This document shows positions 12,557 through 24,533 of a stretch of DNA of 35,000 nucleotides, in pieces (positions within the stretch are counted from its first letter, which is position 1; every line of letters starts with the position of its first letter). The notes under the pieces are model-generated. The model was not told the DNA's origin. It searched no databases and worked only from the letters and a program-made list of their open reading frames with translations. The DNA lies in the NCBI RefSeq assembly GCF_964340395.1, contig NC_135550.1, positions 26,066,676-26,101,675 of the forward strand, read 5' to 3'. Made by a program: the position numbers and the translations under genes. The DNA is from Glandiceps talaboti (Eukaryota > Hemichordata > Enteropneusta > Spengelidae).

Positions 12557-13200
12557 TCCTATTCAAGAATGGTGATGGGTCATAAGTAATGGTGTTATTT
12601 GGTATTTACGATATTCAAAACTATTATCAATGCTGACGGTATATTTTGAATATGACGATGCCTGAATAGAACTATTAGCTCACAAGTGACACTGACTGTG
12701 CTGTGTCACCGTGAACGTACACAGAACGATCGTCAGACAGTAATAATGGACGGGATCACAACAAATAATTAAATAATAAATAGCGTATTGAATATTTAGA
12801 TAAAGTTTAAATTTCTCTACCTGTGACAAAGTACATGTAATCTCCACAGACTAGACACGCGTGACGTATCCGATACTCTGTTGTTTCCTTCTCGAGATAA
12901 AGCGGTAAGCCATCATTAAGTCCTCTCTCCTCTCGGACAGCTCTGTTTGATCTCTTTCTCCAACATATTTAGAACGTATACTTTGGTTATATAACATTTA
13001 CTTCCGCGTTTCCGGGTCAACATTGTGAGGACCCACCAGTCACTCTTCCAAAAAACTACACAAAACTTTGATGACGCTCTTTGACGTAACAGCAGATTTT
13101 GTATGACGCGAAGTGACGTTTGCGCAAGAGAGCACATATTTACTGAAGGGGAGCTAGGGATGCTAAAATATCGCCTACAAGAGAACGTCATACATGTTGA
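12557..13200. promoter_or_regulatory. Unique spacer with promoter-like CpG, ETS and CRE-half-site cluster
   Basis: This is the only sequence between the two inverted TIR copies that is not part of that family. At 12850-13140 it is noticeably richer in CpG than its surroundings. TGACG occurs five times (near 12862, 13072, 13082, 13104 and 13114), including TGACGTAA and TGACGTTT, which resemble CRE/ATF sites. ACTTCCGCGTTTCCGGG at about 13000-13016 contains two ETS-type GGAA cores on the minus strand. A 91-codon minus-strand frame (12916-13191) has no recognisable domain. The promoter role is inference from motif density only. Confidence 0.3.
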
Positions 13201-13575
13201 CTAAATAAGTTATCGAGGAGCCAAAGAAGTTGTCGAGGCGAGTCAAATAAGTTGTCGAGGAGCCAAAGAAGTTGTCGAGGCAAATAAGTTATCGAGGAGC
13301 CAAAGAAGTTGTTGAGACGAGTCAAATAAGTTATCGAGGAGCCAAAGAAGTTGTCGAGACGAATCAAATAAGATGTCGAGTTGCCAAATAAGTTGTCGAG
13401 ACGAATCAAATAAGATGTCGAGTTGCCAAATAAGTTGTCGAGGCGAGTCAAATAAGATGTCGAGTGGCCAAATAAGTTGTCGAGGCGAGTCAAATAAGAT
13501 GTCGAGTGGCCAAATAAGTTGTCGAGGCGAGTCAAATAAGATGTACATAATAAAGGCCCCAATGAAACGCCATAC
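13201..13575 (-). repeat. 42-bp tandem array (nested insert in copy B2)
   Basis: About nine 42-bp units, with ~21-bp halves such as GTCGAGGCGAGTCAAATAAG and GTCGAGTTGCCAAATAAG. The array ends with GGCCCCAATGAAACGCCATAC at 13555-13575, the inverse of the leader at 4984 in copy A. Variant units with GGAGCCAAAGAAG lie at the left side and cleaner 42-bp units at the right side, next to the leader. Open frames on both strands follow the repeat. Confidence 0.9.
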
Positions 13576-13945
13576 TTAATAGAAGTAAAAAACTGCAGAT
13601 CTGCCAGGGGAAAACTACAAGGACATCCTCACCCCCAGAGGTCACTCATGCATTCAACCAACAATCAGATGCACCAACAACCATTTTATTGTCATAATGG
13701 TATTAAACTTTTCTTAAATATTTTCACCCTATTCTAATTTGAGATGATATTGTCTTTTAAAGATGTGAAATGTTTGACAAGATAGTCTAAAATTGAATTA
13801 AAACTCCAAATCTCCCCTACCAATGATACTACCAGTAGATGTGCTTATCTTTTGCCACATGTATATGATGATGCTTTTCAACTTTTTAAGAACATATTTC
13901 AACCCTATGTAAGTTATAAAGAATAGTTCCTGATACTTGATACTT

Positions 13946-14146
13946 GATAAATTCGGAAATTTGTTGAATGGTCGCAACAAGAGCAGCGCCCTAGTGCCCT
14001 AGTGTTGAAGAAGCAGGAGGAAACCGGAGTACCCGGGGAAAACCATTGTTCGGCAGGGTCAAACTGAGCATCATACATCTTACATGCAGACCTGGTTAAA
14101 TTTTTAATCAAACCCAGCCAACACCTTGCGGGTTCGAACCCAGACT
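13946..14146 (-). mobile_element. SINE fragment with conserved central domain
   Basis: Aligning B2 with B1 shows foreign sequence here. On the minus strand it starts with the palindromic B-box-like GGGTTCGAACCC (about 14131-14142), then about 90 bases later has TTTTCCCCGGGTACTCCGG followed by TTTCCTCC (about 14014-14040). The latter strongly resembles the widely conserved central domain that I associate, from memory, with Nin-DC-type SINEs of animals. No A box is seen, so the copy is probably 5'-truncated. Confidence 0.55.
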
Positions 14147-14799
14147 ATTGGCTTTAAGAGTAAAACATCCTCCAGGGCTTCTAGAGGGAGACCCCCGCGG
14201 ACATCCCATATGAGGTGGACATATCCCAAACTCAAGCTCTTCCCCTCTTACTGTCAAGATGCTATCAAAGAATATTTCAAAAGTATTTCAACCCTATGTA
14301 GTTGCTTTTTACAGGTTGGTGCTGTCTTGTAAAGCTTGGAAATTATTGTCTGAAAGGGTCTGAATAGTCTCAAAATTGACTTTTCAGAATAAAAAAGCCC
14401 CAGGGCTTCTAGGGGGAGACCCCCATGGACCCCCCATAAGAGATGTACATATTCCCTTCTCAAGCTTTCCCCTACCTTTCACTGTCAAGATGCTATTAAC
14501 CTCCTTTTGGAATATATTTACCCTGTGTAGTCAATAATTATAATTACGATAGTGCTAACCCGGGATCTTATAAAGTAGATGCAAGACTGTCAAGCAGTCT
14601 ACACTTAGTCCCGATCAAAAAATACCTGTCATGTGAATATGATATATGGGTGAGGGGTCATCATGTTTTATAATTAAGTGATAGGGGAATCAGCCTGTTT
14701 TTGGTTTTACAGATAGGGGCGTCAGTGGGTTTTTGCCGGCCCAATTTAAGAATCCACTGCCCCCACCCCCCAGGCTGAAGAAACTGACCGGTCCCTAAG

Positions 14800-15054
14800 A
14801 TAACAATTATAGTATCAGGTTTTTATTCTATTTACTCTCCACGCCAAAGCTTCCGGAAATCCCACCCCAGTTTCTCATCTCCTTCGTCTTAGACATGCTT
14901 ACATTTATCTTGATAAGCAAGAATATGTTTTTGACGTAATATTTGTGGAAACAATAACATACTTGGTCATTACTGAAAGAATCATGTCCAATATAACGAG
15001 ACGACATGTCACCACATAATTGATGTGGTCTGGAGAACTACAAAATTGGTGTCC
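14800..15054. other. Unassigned sequence
   Basis: No gene or repeat recognised between copy B2 and the minisatellite. Confidence 0.5.
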
Positions 15055-15658
15055 TAAAGACATCTATCCATCGCTGGTGGCTGTACAAAGGCGTCTATCC
15101 GAGCCATCGCTGTTGGCTGTACAAAGACGTCTATTCATCGCTGGTGGCTGTACATAGACGTCTATCCATCGCTGGTGGCTGTACAAAGACGTCTATCCGA
15201 GCCATCGCTGGTGGCTGTACAAAGACGTCTATCCGAGCCATCGCTGGTGGCTGTACAAAGACATCGCTGGTGGCTGTACAAAGACGTTTAGCCATCGCTG
15301 GTGGCTGTACAAAGACGTATATTCATCGCTGGTGGCTGTACAAAGACGTCTAGCCATCGCTGGTGGCTGTACATAGACGTCTATCCATCGCTGGTGGCTG
15401 TACAAAGATGTCTTTCCGAGCCATCGCTGGTGGCTGTACAAAGACGTCTAGCCATCGCTGGTGGCTGTACAAAGACGTCTATTCATCGCTGGTGGCTGTA
15501 CAAAGACGTCTAGCCATCGCTGGTGGCTGTACATAGACGTCTAGCCATCGCTGGTGGCTGTACAAAGACGTCTATTCATCGCTGGTGGCTGTACAAAGAC
15601 GTCTATTCATCGCTGGTGGCTGTACAAAGACGTCTATTCATCGCTGGTGACTGTACAA
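15055..15658. repeat. 31/36-bp minisatellite, about 19 copies
   Basis: The unit is CATCGCTGGTGGCTGTACAA followed by AGACGTCTATC (31 bp). Some units carry an extra CGAGC (36 bp) and one is shortened to about 24 bp. Copies are highly similar, so the array is young or homogenised. Since 31 is not a multiple of three, the open frames here cycle through all three readings of the unit and are not coding. Confidence 0.97.
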
Positions 15659-16984
15659 CTACAATCTATAAAACTACAACTATAAACAACCACAAACTTA
15701 TCGGCATTTTAGTTATTGTAGTAGCGAGTTGGCACAACCTGAAATTGCTCTACTATTTATAATGTAAAAGGTATAGTATAAAGTATAAAGTGAGTAGATG
15801 TTGTGTCGTATTTGATGAAATAATGATTTCCTGATTTAATAGATGTACAACATATTTTTTCTATAATTGAAGTCACTAACAGACACTGAGTGATTTTTAA
15901 ATCTTATTTGCTGCAATATTGCTGTATGATTAGTTTTACAGATAAATTTTCGGTGAATGAGGTCACTATTAAACAGACAGTGGGTGAGTTTTCTCTCTTG
16001 TGTATTTGCTACGGTGGCCCAGAGGTGAATAAGCCATAAACATTAAAAAAAAACTAAAAATATACATAAAATATAACGTAAATTGTTTGTCTCTCGATAC
16101 ATCCCATGCATATGACATGAAGTCACAACACTGCACTATGGCCACCTTTAACAGTTGTGCGACCTCTCAATATTGCACGCCGTGAGTTGCATTGTGTCAT
16201 CTTGTAGTATAAAAACTTGCATGTGTAGCTGTACAAGTGACACATAAACCATGAATATTGTGTATGTCGAAGAACAGACAATCAAACTTCTCATAGGGTT
16301 ACTGTCTAAAGAGCTTTATTATACACGTGAAGCATTGGGTCTTGGTTAGCAATTTACAAGATACACTTAAAATTACTGAAAATGTAACATGTAAAATTAA
16401 CTGTGCAGTGTGCGGTATTATACTCTGAGAATAGAGTGTCTTTTGCAAGAACAAGAAGAATGTTTCTAGTCAACAGATTGGGGGGGGGGTTTAGTGTGTT
16501 TTTGTATTTTGTCAGGGGGGGGGGTATTTTGTGGATGAAATGTAGGGTCACTATTTTTTAGTACAACATGAACAAAAAGTCACCAGCCCATTTATTTCGT
16601 GTACTTTTCGATTTCTACCCATCATGAACGACGAAGTCAAAATCAAATCTAGTTGTACAGCATACAGTATCGATATAGTATCGAGCACTTCAAGTCAAGT
16701 AGTGAATTCGTTTATAACTGTTCTTCTTTTCTTCATCTTAACATCAGATCACTCCCCAAACATTATGGTGACTTTGTAACATTCCTAGATATCTTACAGT
16801 AAATCTTTTCAGCCTTTGAATTCCAACTACCCCAGCGCGCTAGCAAAACAACTCTCACAAGTAGTAGCGAATGATTATTTCACAAATGTCTGAAATGTAG
16901 GCCCAAACCTTGCTTCCCAAAATCAAAACGGACGTCGATTTTCATCAGTATCTATTAAAGGGGGAACTATCTACGTTCGTTTTT
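15659..16984. other. Unassigned sequence with two G runs
   Basis: No gene is supported. G runs at about 16481-16490 and 16516-16525 are followed by GTAGGGTCACT, resembling interior sequence of the G-rich repeats elsewhere in the window, so an old repeat fragment is likely at about 16475-16610. Confidence 0.45.
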
Positions 16985-18317
16985 CTTTCGCCCAGTCAGT
17001 AAATTCGACGTTATCAGTGAAACTGAACGGATTGACCCTTAGAAATCAGTTGGGCAAGACAAAATTCCCCCCAAAATCGTTAAACATGCTGCAAACATTA
17101 TCGGTCTTCCACTCGCACATATCATTAACTGTTTACTATTAATGTCAAAGTATTTTCCTCGATCAACTGAAAATACCAAAAGTGACACCCGTCTATAAAA
17201 AAGAATCTGTTTCTGATGTCTGCAACTATAGATCCTTATCGATTCTTCCAATACTTAGTAAAATTTTCGAATCAAATGTAAACAAACAACAAGTACCTAG
17301 AGAGACGTAACATGTCTTTTAAAATCTCAATATGGATTTCGCAACAATAAAAACAGTACAAAACTTCCCCTTGCGGACCTTCTCTCTGACATCGCAGAAA
17401 AAATTTACAATGGACTGATCGCTTTTGGTATTTTCATAGATCTCCAGAAAGCGTTTGACACATTAAATCACAATATTCTTCTAGACAAACTGGATCAAGG
17501 GATTAGAGGCTTACCACTTCAATGGTTCACTGAAGAGTTATCTTTCAAGTCATCTGCAAAAGTCTCAATTGATAACGTTTCCTCCTCGTACAAGTTTATT
17601 AAATGTGGAGTCCCACAAAGTTCGATTTTAGAATCCATTCATTTTTTTGTATATAAATGACATTGTACACTCGACAAGCACTTTTGATTTCTGACTTTTT
17701 TCTGACGACACAAACTTGTTTAAATTTGATATTGACTTTCAGAGGGTATGTAAATGGTGCAATGCAAATAAATTAATTATAAACTCTGATAAGACAAATT
17801 ACATGATTATTAAGTCCTCCAGGAAAGTTGTGCATATTACGGATAAGCTGAGTGTAGATGGATCCCCTATCCCCGATAGAAAGCGTGCTATCAATATAGC
17901 CTCAAGTTACAGTACGCCGCAACAAAACATTGGAACTCTCTGCCTGACTATTTGGGAAAAAGCAGTAAAAGAGCCGACTTTAAACTGCATTTGAAACAAC
18001 ATTTTTTTTCAAATTGATTTGTGTATTGTTTCTGTTCTCACTTTCATTCTCTTTTTGTCAAATGAATTCTTATTAATTTCCAAGCTGTCAGTCTGACACA
18101 ACTCACCGCATAATCACACTGGGTTCTTCTTTGGGGCCACGAGCTCGACTAGTTCCTAAGAACTATTTTTGTGGCCCTAGCCAGAAATTTGTTTGTAATT
18201 CTCTACATTATCTATTCTGTGGCACATTTGACTTGTTAATTTTGATACATGTATGTTGTATATTTATAAGAGTATTTAAGCCTATAATTTCTGGCAATAA
18301 AATGTATCATCATTAAT
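16985..18317 (+). pseudogene. Decayed CR1/Jockey-type non-LTR retrotransposon (reverse transcriptase and 3' end)
   Basis: A 5'-truncated remnant of the reverse transcriptase ORF of a LINE. Plus-strand translation, moving between frames, gives DKIPPKIVKHAANIIGLPL (near 17060), VTPVYKK and NYRSLSILPILSKIFE (17180-17270), SQYGFRNN (17320), the catalytic motif A region FIDLQKAFDTLNHNILLDKL (17433-17495), GVPQSSIL (17610), YINDI (17650) and the catalytic box as FSDDTNLF (17700-17723). It ends with the typical C-terminal motif HWNSLPDYL, stop at 18015-18017. At least three frameshifts and several stops break it. Sequence between the thumb region (about 17870) and the C-terminal motif (about 17925) is deleted relative to full-length relatives. 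The 3' untranslated part ends near an AATAAA at about 18297. Class confident; exact clade not. Confidence 0.87.
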
Positions 18318-19658
18318 ATATTAAGTTATTATTTTCTATATTTATCTTTTATTAATCGGATTTGGTATTGTTGTCATGTAATATGCAGATGATATTGGAG
18401 GCGGAAAAAGATTGAATCCAGAACATTAGACGACCGCATAGATTCTTTTTTTTTTACAAATGACTTGTTTGCGTGTAACTAAGTAATATATCAACCCATC
18501 TCATCAGCTAAGTGCCCCTTTCAAAGAGCAAACTTAGTAAAAAGACTTTTTCAGTACACAGCCGTATGTGCCGTAGGATAGCATGCACCAAACCAATGTA
18601 CATAAATGTAATAGACAGGTTATTCAGAATCTCTTGTATACACACGATGAAGCGATCATCCACATGCCATGACATCAAACGCATGTATTTACTAAAGCAT
18701 TTAGTGAATTAACTTTTACAGGGCTTTGCGTAAATTGCGTAAATATTCAACAATAAATGTAATTAGCTTGATTATCAAGTTACCCTCATATACACAATAT
18801 TATATAGCTAATGTCAACTTCTGAGTCCTTGCGCAATTACTCTCGTAATGTACATATTATGTCAGTCAATGTACCAGTTGGTGTATTTGTCACTTTCATT
18901 TTGCTACCGACTGTCATGGTTGATGAATTCATAATTGCATAACAAATGGTGTTAGGAGAATAGTAGAGTTTTTCATTTTGTCGCTGAGTCCAATGTCTCA
19001 AGTACTTGTCTATTAGCAAGCACTTTAATGTATAAAACTACACTCTTAAGCAATCATTGATTTGCAATACTATCTTATGTAGATATAAATTGCACGGAAA
19101 ACTATTTCCCTCAAGACTTCCCATCTTGATTGAATTTTATATAGCTAAAAGGTAAACGCGTGTCCTGAAGCTATGTGGGCTCACTCAATACAAAATGTAC
19201 AGAGAGGTGTTATTTGAAGCACTGTAACCTCACATCTAGAAGATGGATCTTTAAAAAATCCAACGAAATAATAACATTTTTGAATGTCATTTTATACGTT
19301 TTGTATCAAAAGATAGTGAAGAATTCCCAAGGTATTGTTTATGGTAGCAATGAATAGTACGTGGTTTATCTATTACACCCTGGGTTAGTTAGGAACTTGA
19401 TGAGATCACCTCAAGTCGCCGAGCTGTGATTGTTTAAAAATGACAAACTCATTACTTCTCTCCATACCTCATAAATATCGTGTACTTTCAGTTGAGCCAT
19501 AGTCGATGCCTTGGCTTGGATCATATGACAACCTTCTACCAAGCAACCAGAATACGTTAGAGGGCTAACTAACATTGGATCTACGTTGCTGTTAATGTAT
19601 GAACTTGTATCTTTTCTAAGATGAATTTTTAAAAACTTGAAGTTGATTTTATTGATGT
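18318..19658. other. Unassigned AT-rich sequence
   Basis: No gene, RNA or repeat is supported. Open frames of about 60 codons occur on both strands and show no family resemblance. Confidence 0.5.
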
Positions 19659-19660
19659 AT

Positions 19661-19719
<59 letters not shown>

Positions 19720-19722
19720 TTT
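19659..19722. repeat. (ATTT)n microsatellite
   Basis: About sixteen uninterrupted ATTT units. Confidence 0.97.
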
Positions 19723-20000
19723 GAATATTTTATTCACACACCATCCCAAGGGCATAACTCAATATTGGATCTAGAACGATTAAGGGAAACTAAATAAGAC
19801 CATATAATATACCATACACTTACGATACAAAATATAATACACGACTAGGGGCAACACACAAATGACTAATTAATATAAATATTCAATTTACAAAATGAAA
19901 CAAAAACGCCTACACATCTTGCATACGTAGTTCAATTAATTTATTTATGACGGAAGACAACATACAGAAATAGGTGGATGCCATATCGAAGGGTAAACAC
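19723..20000. other. Unassigned AT-rich sequence
   Basis: No gene or structured repeat recognised between the ATTT array and the 35-bp repeats. Confidence 0.5.
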
Positions 20001-20002
20001 TC

Positions 20003-20082
20003 GATATATACCATAATTTGGTTGTTGCTATGGGCTTGATATATACCATAATTTGGCTGTTGCTATGGGCTTGATATATACC
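20003..20082. repeat. 35-bp tandem repeat, two units and a partial third
   Basis: Units begin with GATATATACCATAATTTGG at 20003 and 20038, each containing TGTTGCTATGGGCTT; a partial unit starts at 20073. The first two differ at very few positions. Confidence 0.85.
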
Positions 20083-20350
20083 CGTATTGGTGTATATTGT
20101 GTGAAAGGACATGTCGCTGAAAATTCTGTCCAATGTTTGGAAAGAAATTCATGAAGCCCCAGTAACTGTCAATCGTTTGCCTATTTTCAATCGTACAGAA
20201 GAATTTCAGCACGAGTAAATGATCCGGAGTGTTTATTCTTTGTGTTTACACAAGGACATCACGTCTGGATCAGGATCTTGATATAAGTAATTGAATCCGC
20301 CTCCAAGTACCACCAATGTCATCAACGGCTAGTAGACAGGTATAGTAATT

Positions 20351-21167
20351 CCACAGGGGGCAGCGAGCATGTAATTGATTGATCGATCGACCAATCGATC
20401 GATTGATTATTGATTGATTTATTATTTGGTTGAATGATTGATCGATTGAATAATTGAACTTTTGTGGTGCAATATAACTTATTTTGTCTGTGATATTGAT
20501 CAATTCACTTATTGAGTTTTAAAACTATTATTTTTTCTTTCCCTGGTTACTTTGCTCTCAGCTGTATCTCAGACCACTAAAAGTCTGAGGCTGTATTCTC
20601 TCTTTTCTTTATTGACTAAATAAAGATGCCTTGTCCATTCTTCTCCTCTTATCTAGATTAAAACACTCCTAATCTTATAATTGGGAAGAGATCACTTACA
20701 TTAACAGTTTGCTTTATCTCTCATCTGCTGGGAGATTATTACACTGGACAAACATTCAGTCATGCATGCACTAGTAAGGAACTAGTATATGCATGATCGA
20801 ATGTTTGTCCAGTGTGATAATCTCCCAGAAGATTAGACACAAAGCAAATTTTCACAGTAACTGATCTATAAGATTAGGGGTGTTTTAATTTAGATACGAG
20901 GAGGAGGACAAGACGTCTTTAGTTAGTGAATAAAGAAAAGAGAGAATTAATGGTCTGAGATACAGCTGAGAGCAAAGTAGCCAGGGAAAGAAAAAATAGT
21001 TTTAAAACTCAATGAGTGAATTGATCAATATTACACACAAAATAAGTTACATGTACATTGCACCACAAAAATTCAATCATTCAACCAAATAATAAATCAA
21101 TCAATAAATCAATCGATCGATTGATCGATCGATCAATCAATCAATTACATGCTCGCTGCCCCTGTGG
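20351..21167. mobile_element. 817-bp fold-back (long inverted repeat) element
   Basis: Two long arms, 20351-20775 and 20781-21167, are reverse complements of one another with small indels and are separated by only 5 bases (AAGGA) between two ACTAGT words. The termini are CCACAGGGGGCAGCGAGCAT on the left and its inverse with one fewer G on the right. TAATT directly flanks both ends (20346-20350 and 21168-21172), a candidate 5-bp target-site duplication. Next to each terminus is a low-complexity run of GATTGATCGAT-type sequence. No coding frame is present. It is likely a non-autonomous DNA transposon, superfamily unknown. Confidence 0.82.
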
Positions 21168-21172
21168 TAATT

Positions 21173-24100
21173 CAGCTTAGGAAGAAGGTTTGAAAGGGTT
21201 AGTGTAGTTTTCAACATGTAATTTCATTTTTAGCGAAGGTCACACCGACTGAGGGTTTAATAACAAAGGCATGATTCACGTATTTGAATTTGTGTCCACC
21301 ATTTAGACGTTTTATGAAGAGAGTATGAGGATCATAAAAGTCACATTGAAACATATGAGCTTGTGTGAAGAGAGAAGTAGATCATTAAAAGAGGGCAACT
21401 GTGTTTATAAGGCGACAACTAAAATATAACGTGCTGACTAATTTTTCCAACCTGGTGCCGACACACAATGTGAAAGAAGAGCACTGTATACTCGACAATC
21501 ATCTAAAGAATTTACACCACCTGCTACTCCTAACCGGAAACCATGTCCACATCTTTCTAGAAATCGGATAATCCTTGAATTACGTCGAGGGAGAAACAAG
21601 TCTCAGAGAAAGTTATCTCGTGGCACAAAAAGATCACGTGTTTTCGGAATTATCCTATTACTCAAGAATACGGCATCATTACATGTATTAGCTAGCAGCG
21701 AAGCTTTCATTTCATATATAGTTAATAATGTATAACGAATGAATGACGCGGTGCACTTGAGTAAAAAACAATTCGTTATTTAAATAATTTATACAGTGAC
21801 GGTAGTAGGCCTATCAAAGAAATATAGTGTATTCAGAGATAATCAAGTAATAGTAAACTAATCGAGGAAGACGCTAGAGTTCCGGACTCACTCCCTTTGT
21901 GGCGCGCCGCAGTCTAACGGCATCGTAAACAGGTGTATTGATGTAAGCTGGTGTGCTCCCATTTTATATGATGGCGCGGACTGGTTCAGATAAAGAGAAA
22001 TATCCTTACCACGACAGTGTGAAAATAATAGCGTGATAATTTCTATCTTTATGCACAATAGTCATTGAATTCTCCCTATATTCAAACACTGTACGTTCTT
22101 AGTTTATTGTTAACACTTTCAATGCAAATGCCGTACCTCTTTATTATAAAATAGGCAGAAGTAGGTAGTATACAAACACAAAATATAAATATAGCCAAAT
22201 CATTGTTGTAATATGACCAGGAGTTTTAAATGTAATGCCTGCAAACAGAGTTCGTCCGTTCTGGTAATGTCACTTGTTTTATCAACGTATTTCATAAGTA
22301 ATACGTGTAATGTCTTAGCGATTTGATATTAAGGTTACAGCTGTACAACACTAATTTATGTTACGACATAAAGGTGATCTTAGAAGATGGCTGCCAAGTG
22401 AAAATTAAGGTCTATTCGATTCTTTATAATCACAAGACGCCCATATTACATGTAAGTTAGAACTGTTCAACATTCAGCCGTCGTGGTGACACAATTGTTG
22501 AATTCCAATACATATACTACATCGAATGGCGGCAACTAGCTTGCACATATGTTTTCATATGATGATTGCCGCAATTATGTGCATATGCCCCGATATGACG
22601 ATGGCAACTATTCCTCTGTAGTCTGTGACCGTAGATACTCATAAACTGAAAACTAAACAGCAGGCATATATGCTTGTATGGACATATATGACACGTGTCT
22701 CAGTTATCATTTCACCAACCTGAAACTATTACACCAGCATAACAATGTAATATCTAACAACTCCGATCCGTAAACAAAAATGGTAGAAAAGATAAAGTTT
22801 TAAAAGCTATACACGTTAAAAAATTGAAACCAATACAAAGTATTACAAGGTAAAGATGTAGCTCACTTTTACACAGGATCAGCTGCAATTTTAAAAATGT
22901 TGTTGTAGATAATCTTTTCATTTGTCTTGGTCTGCAGTGAATATGACGACACAAAAAGCATCATTTTCTGATCAAATTAAATTGAGTATTGAACATAATT
23001 GAATGTTTTCTAGTTTGCCATTCACTCTTGACGATTAACCTTTGAAAATGGAAATGTCAAACAATCGATCTAAGCATCATTGTATGATGTACACACTATT
23101 GTTCAACTTGTCACTTTTTATGTCAGAAAACTATTATATTGCTTCCGTCACATGAATGGATTTAATAAATGGATGGATGTGATGACTCTGTAGTGAGGAC
23201 TTAAACAGAATCGATTTAATACCGTAATATCACAAACAGACTTGCTCAAACACCGAGTGTCAACTAACATATAGCCGTGAGAATACTATCCTAAGCCATA
23301 GGTACGCGTAATCTTGTTTGTATTGATGGATATATAGAAATAACGTTATGAATGTGAATATTGTTACTTTTACGCCATCTCGCTTGTATGGATGGATACA
23401 TAGAATAACATTACCAATTATGCTGCCAGTATATAGAGAGCATAGTGTATGGAGAATATGCCAATTTGTAGCAACATTATTCGACAGTTCGTATCCGTCA
23501 CAGGTATAAATCCCCAATCCAGGTAACATTATGCGTCCATATGTCTAAAGCTACATTGCTTGTTGACATTCGTTGACAGTTACCAAATCGAACAATATAT
23601 GTTGTACCAGGAATGTATACGTAGACACCAGCGCGTATCACTTTCTGATGTTGTTTCCGGATATCATAAAATGTAATTATCTTGTCAGGATTATATGCTT
23701 GATAAATGTTAGCTATTCAGTTAATTATTTTCCATGTAACATGTGAGTTGGGAATTTATCAATGGACCACGAATAATAACAGATCGATCAATTCATTATC
23801 GTGTCTATAGTATATCGCGGATAAAATCATCTAATTAGATGTTACATTCCCTTAGCACATCAATTGGGTTTGTTTTGGTATAATTGCTCTTCAAATGACG
23901 ATTCGTTGTTATTGTTTTCATTCTACAGACGAGGTAGTCGTTGTCTGTGTACTAATAAAATTACGCATTCGGGCAAACTTTGCAAATAAATTATGAAATA
24001 TATATGAATATGTTTTAAAAACATGAAATGGCATTGTGGTATGCTGTAAACTCCGTGTCTCCATTGTCTAATATTGACATCTTATTGATATGTAAAACAG

Positions 24101-24533
24101 GCGCCATTTTAAGCTGGACTGGACAGTATCCAAGCATGTACTTTCATGTTTTTTTTAACCAGTGAATAAACTTAAAGCTAAATATATCATGGTTTCAATC
24201 TAACCAATTTACATGGTACATGAGATATTGTGGTGCCAATCTAACCAATTTCGATCGATGGTACATAATGAATACCCACAGCTCGTATCACGTGATCATG
24301 CGGTGAAATTAATTACTGAAAAAAAAAAATCATATATTGAATCTACAGTTTTAAACACCAGTCGAACATGTATATGGAAACGCGTCAATATATGTGGGTC
24401 AAGTCAGTGTACATGACTTGCTAACGACTGTAAAATACATCATATCCAATGGAAAATGTTCTCTTGTACTTAAAAAGTAAGGTAGTTCATTATACTGGCT
24501 TGAGACAGGTTTTATGCCTCTCTAATTCCCATT
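21173..24533. other. Long unassigned stretch downstream of the receptor gene
   Basis: No coding region or RNA gene could be supported. Small local features: degenerate repeats with CATATG words and GGCAACTA at about 22530-22615; a two-copy repeat with GTATGGATGGATA-like words at about 23310-23415; a two-copy repeat with CAATCTAACCAATTT at about 24195-24262. I saw no clear AATAAA on the minus strand shortly after the receptor stop codon at 24534. Confidence 0.45.

Larger units (their letters stand above)
13201..14799 (+). mobile_element. TIR element family, copy B2 (right half plus tandem-repeat insert)
   Basis: The right end carries the family terminus (read inward on minus: CTTAGGGACCGGTCAG, then TTTCTTCAGCC). 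From 13576 to 14799 it matches B1 in inverted orientation. Within this arm a block with TCAAGCTC and CCTCTTACTGTCAAGATG is present twice (about 14172-14275 and 14400-14495), and the same doubling exists in B1. The left part is the 42-bp tandem array (13201-13575). The half of the element that lies left of the insert in copy A is missing. A SINE fragment at 13946-14146 replaces part of the arm. Non-autonomous and broken. Confidence 0.73.

Noticed and set aside
13188-13579. Repetitive LTRLDNLFG/ILFDSPRQLIWQ open frames of 100-124 codons
   Set aside because: The 42-bp unit is a multiple of three and stays open in several frames on both strands; no start context, no non-repeat coding sequence, and transposon context.
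15144-15762. Open frames across the 31/36-bp minisatellite
   Set aside because: Unit length is not a multiple of three, and the frames on both strands simply follow the repeat.
20351-21167. Transib/RAG-like ends, because of CACAG near the terminus and a 5-bp duplication
   Set aside because: The duplication fits only if the terminus is CCACAG, not CACAG, and the following bases (GGGGCAG) do not fit the CACWRTG-type heptamer. Resemblance too weak.
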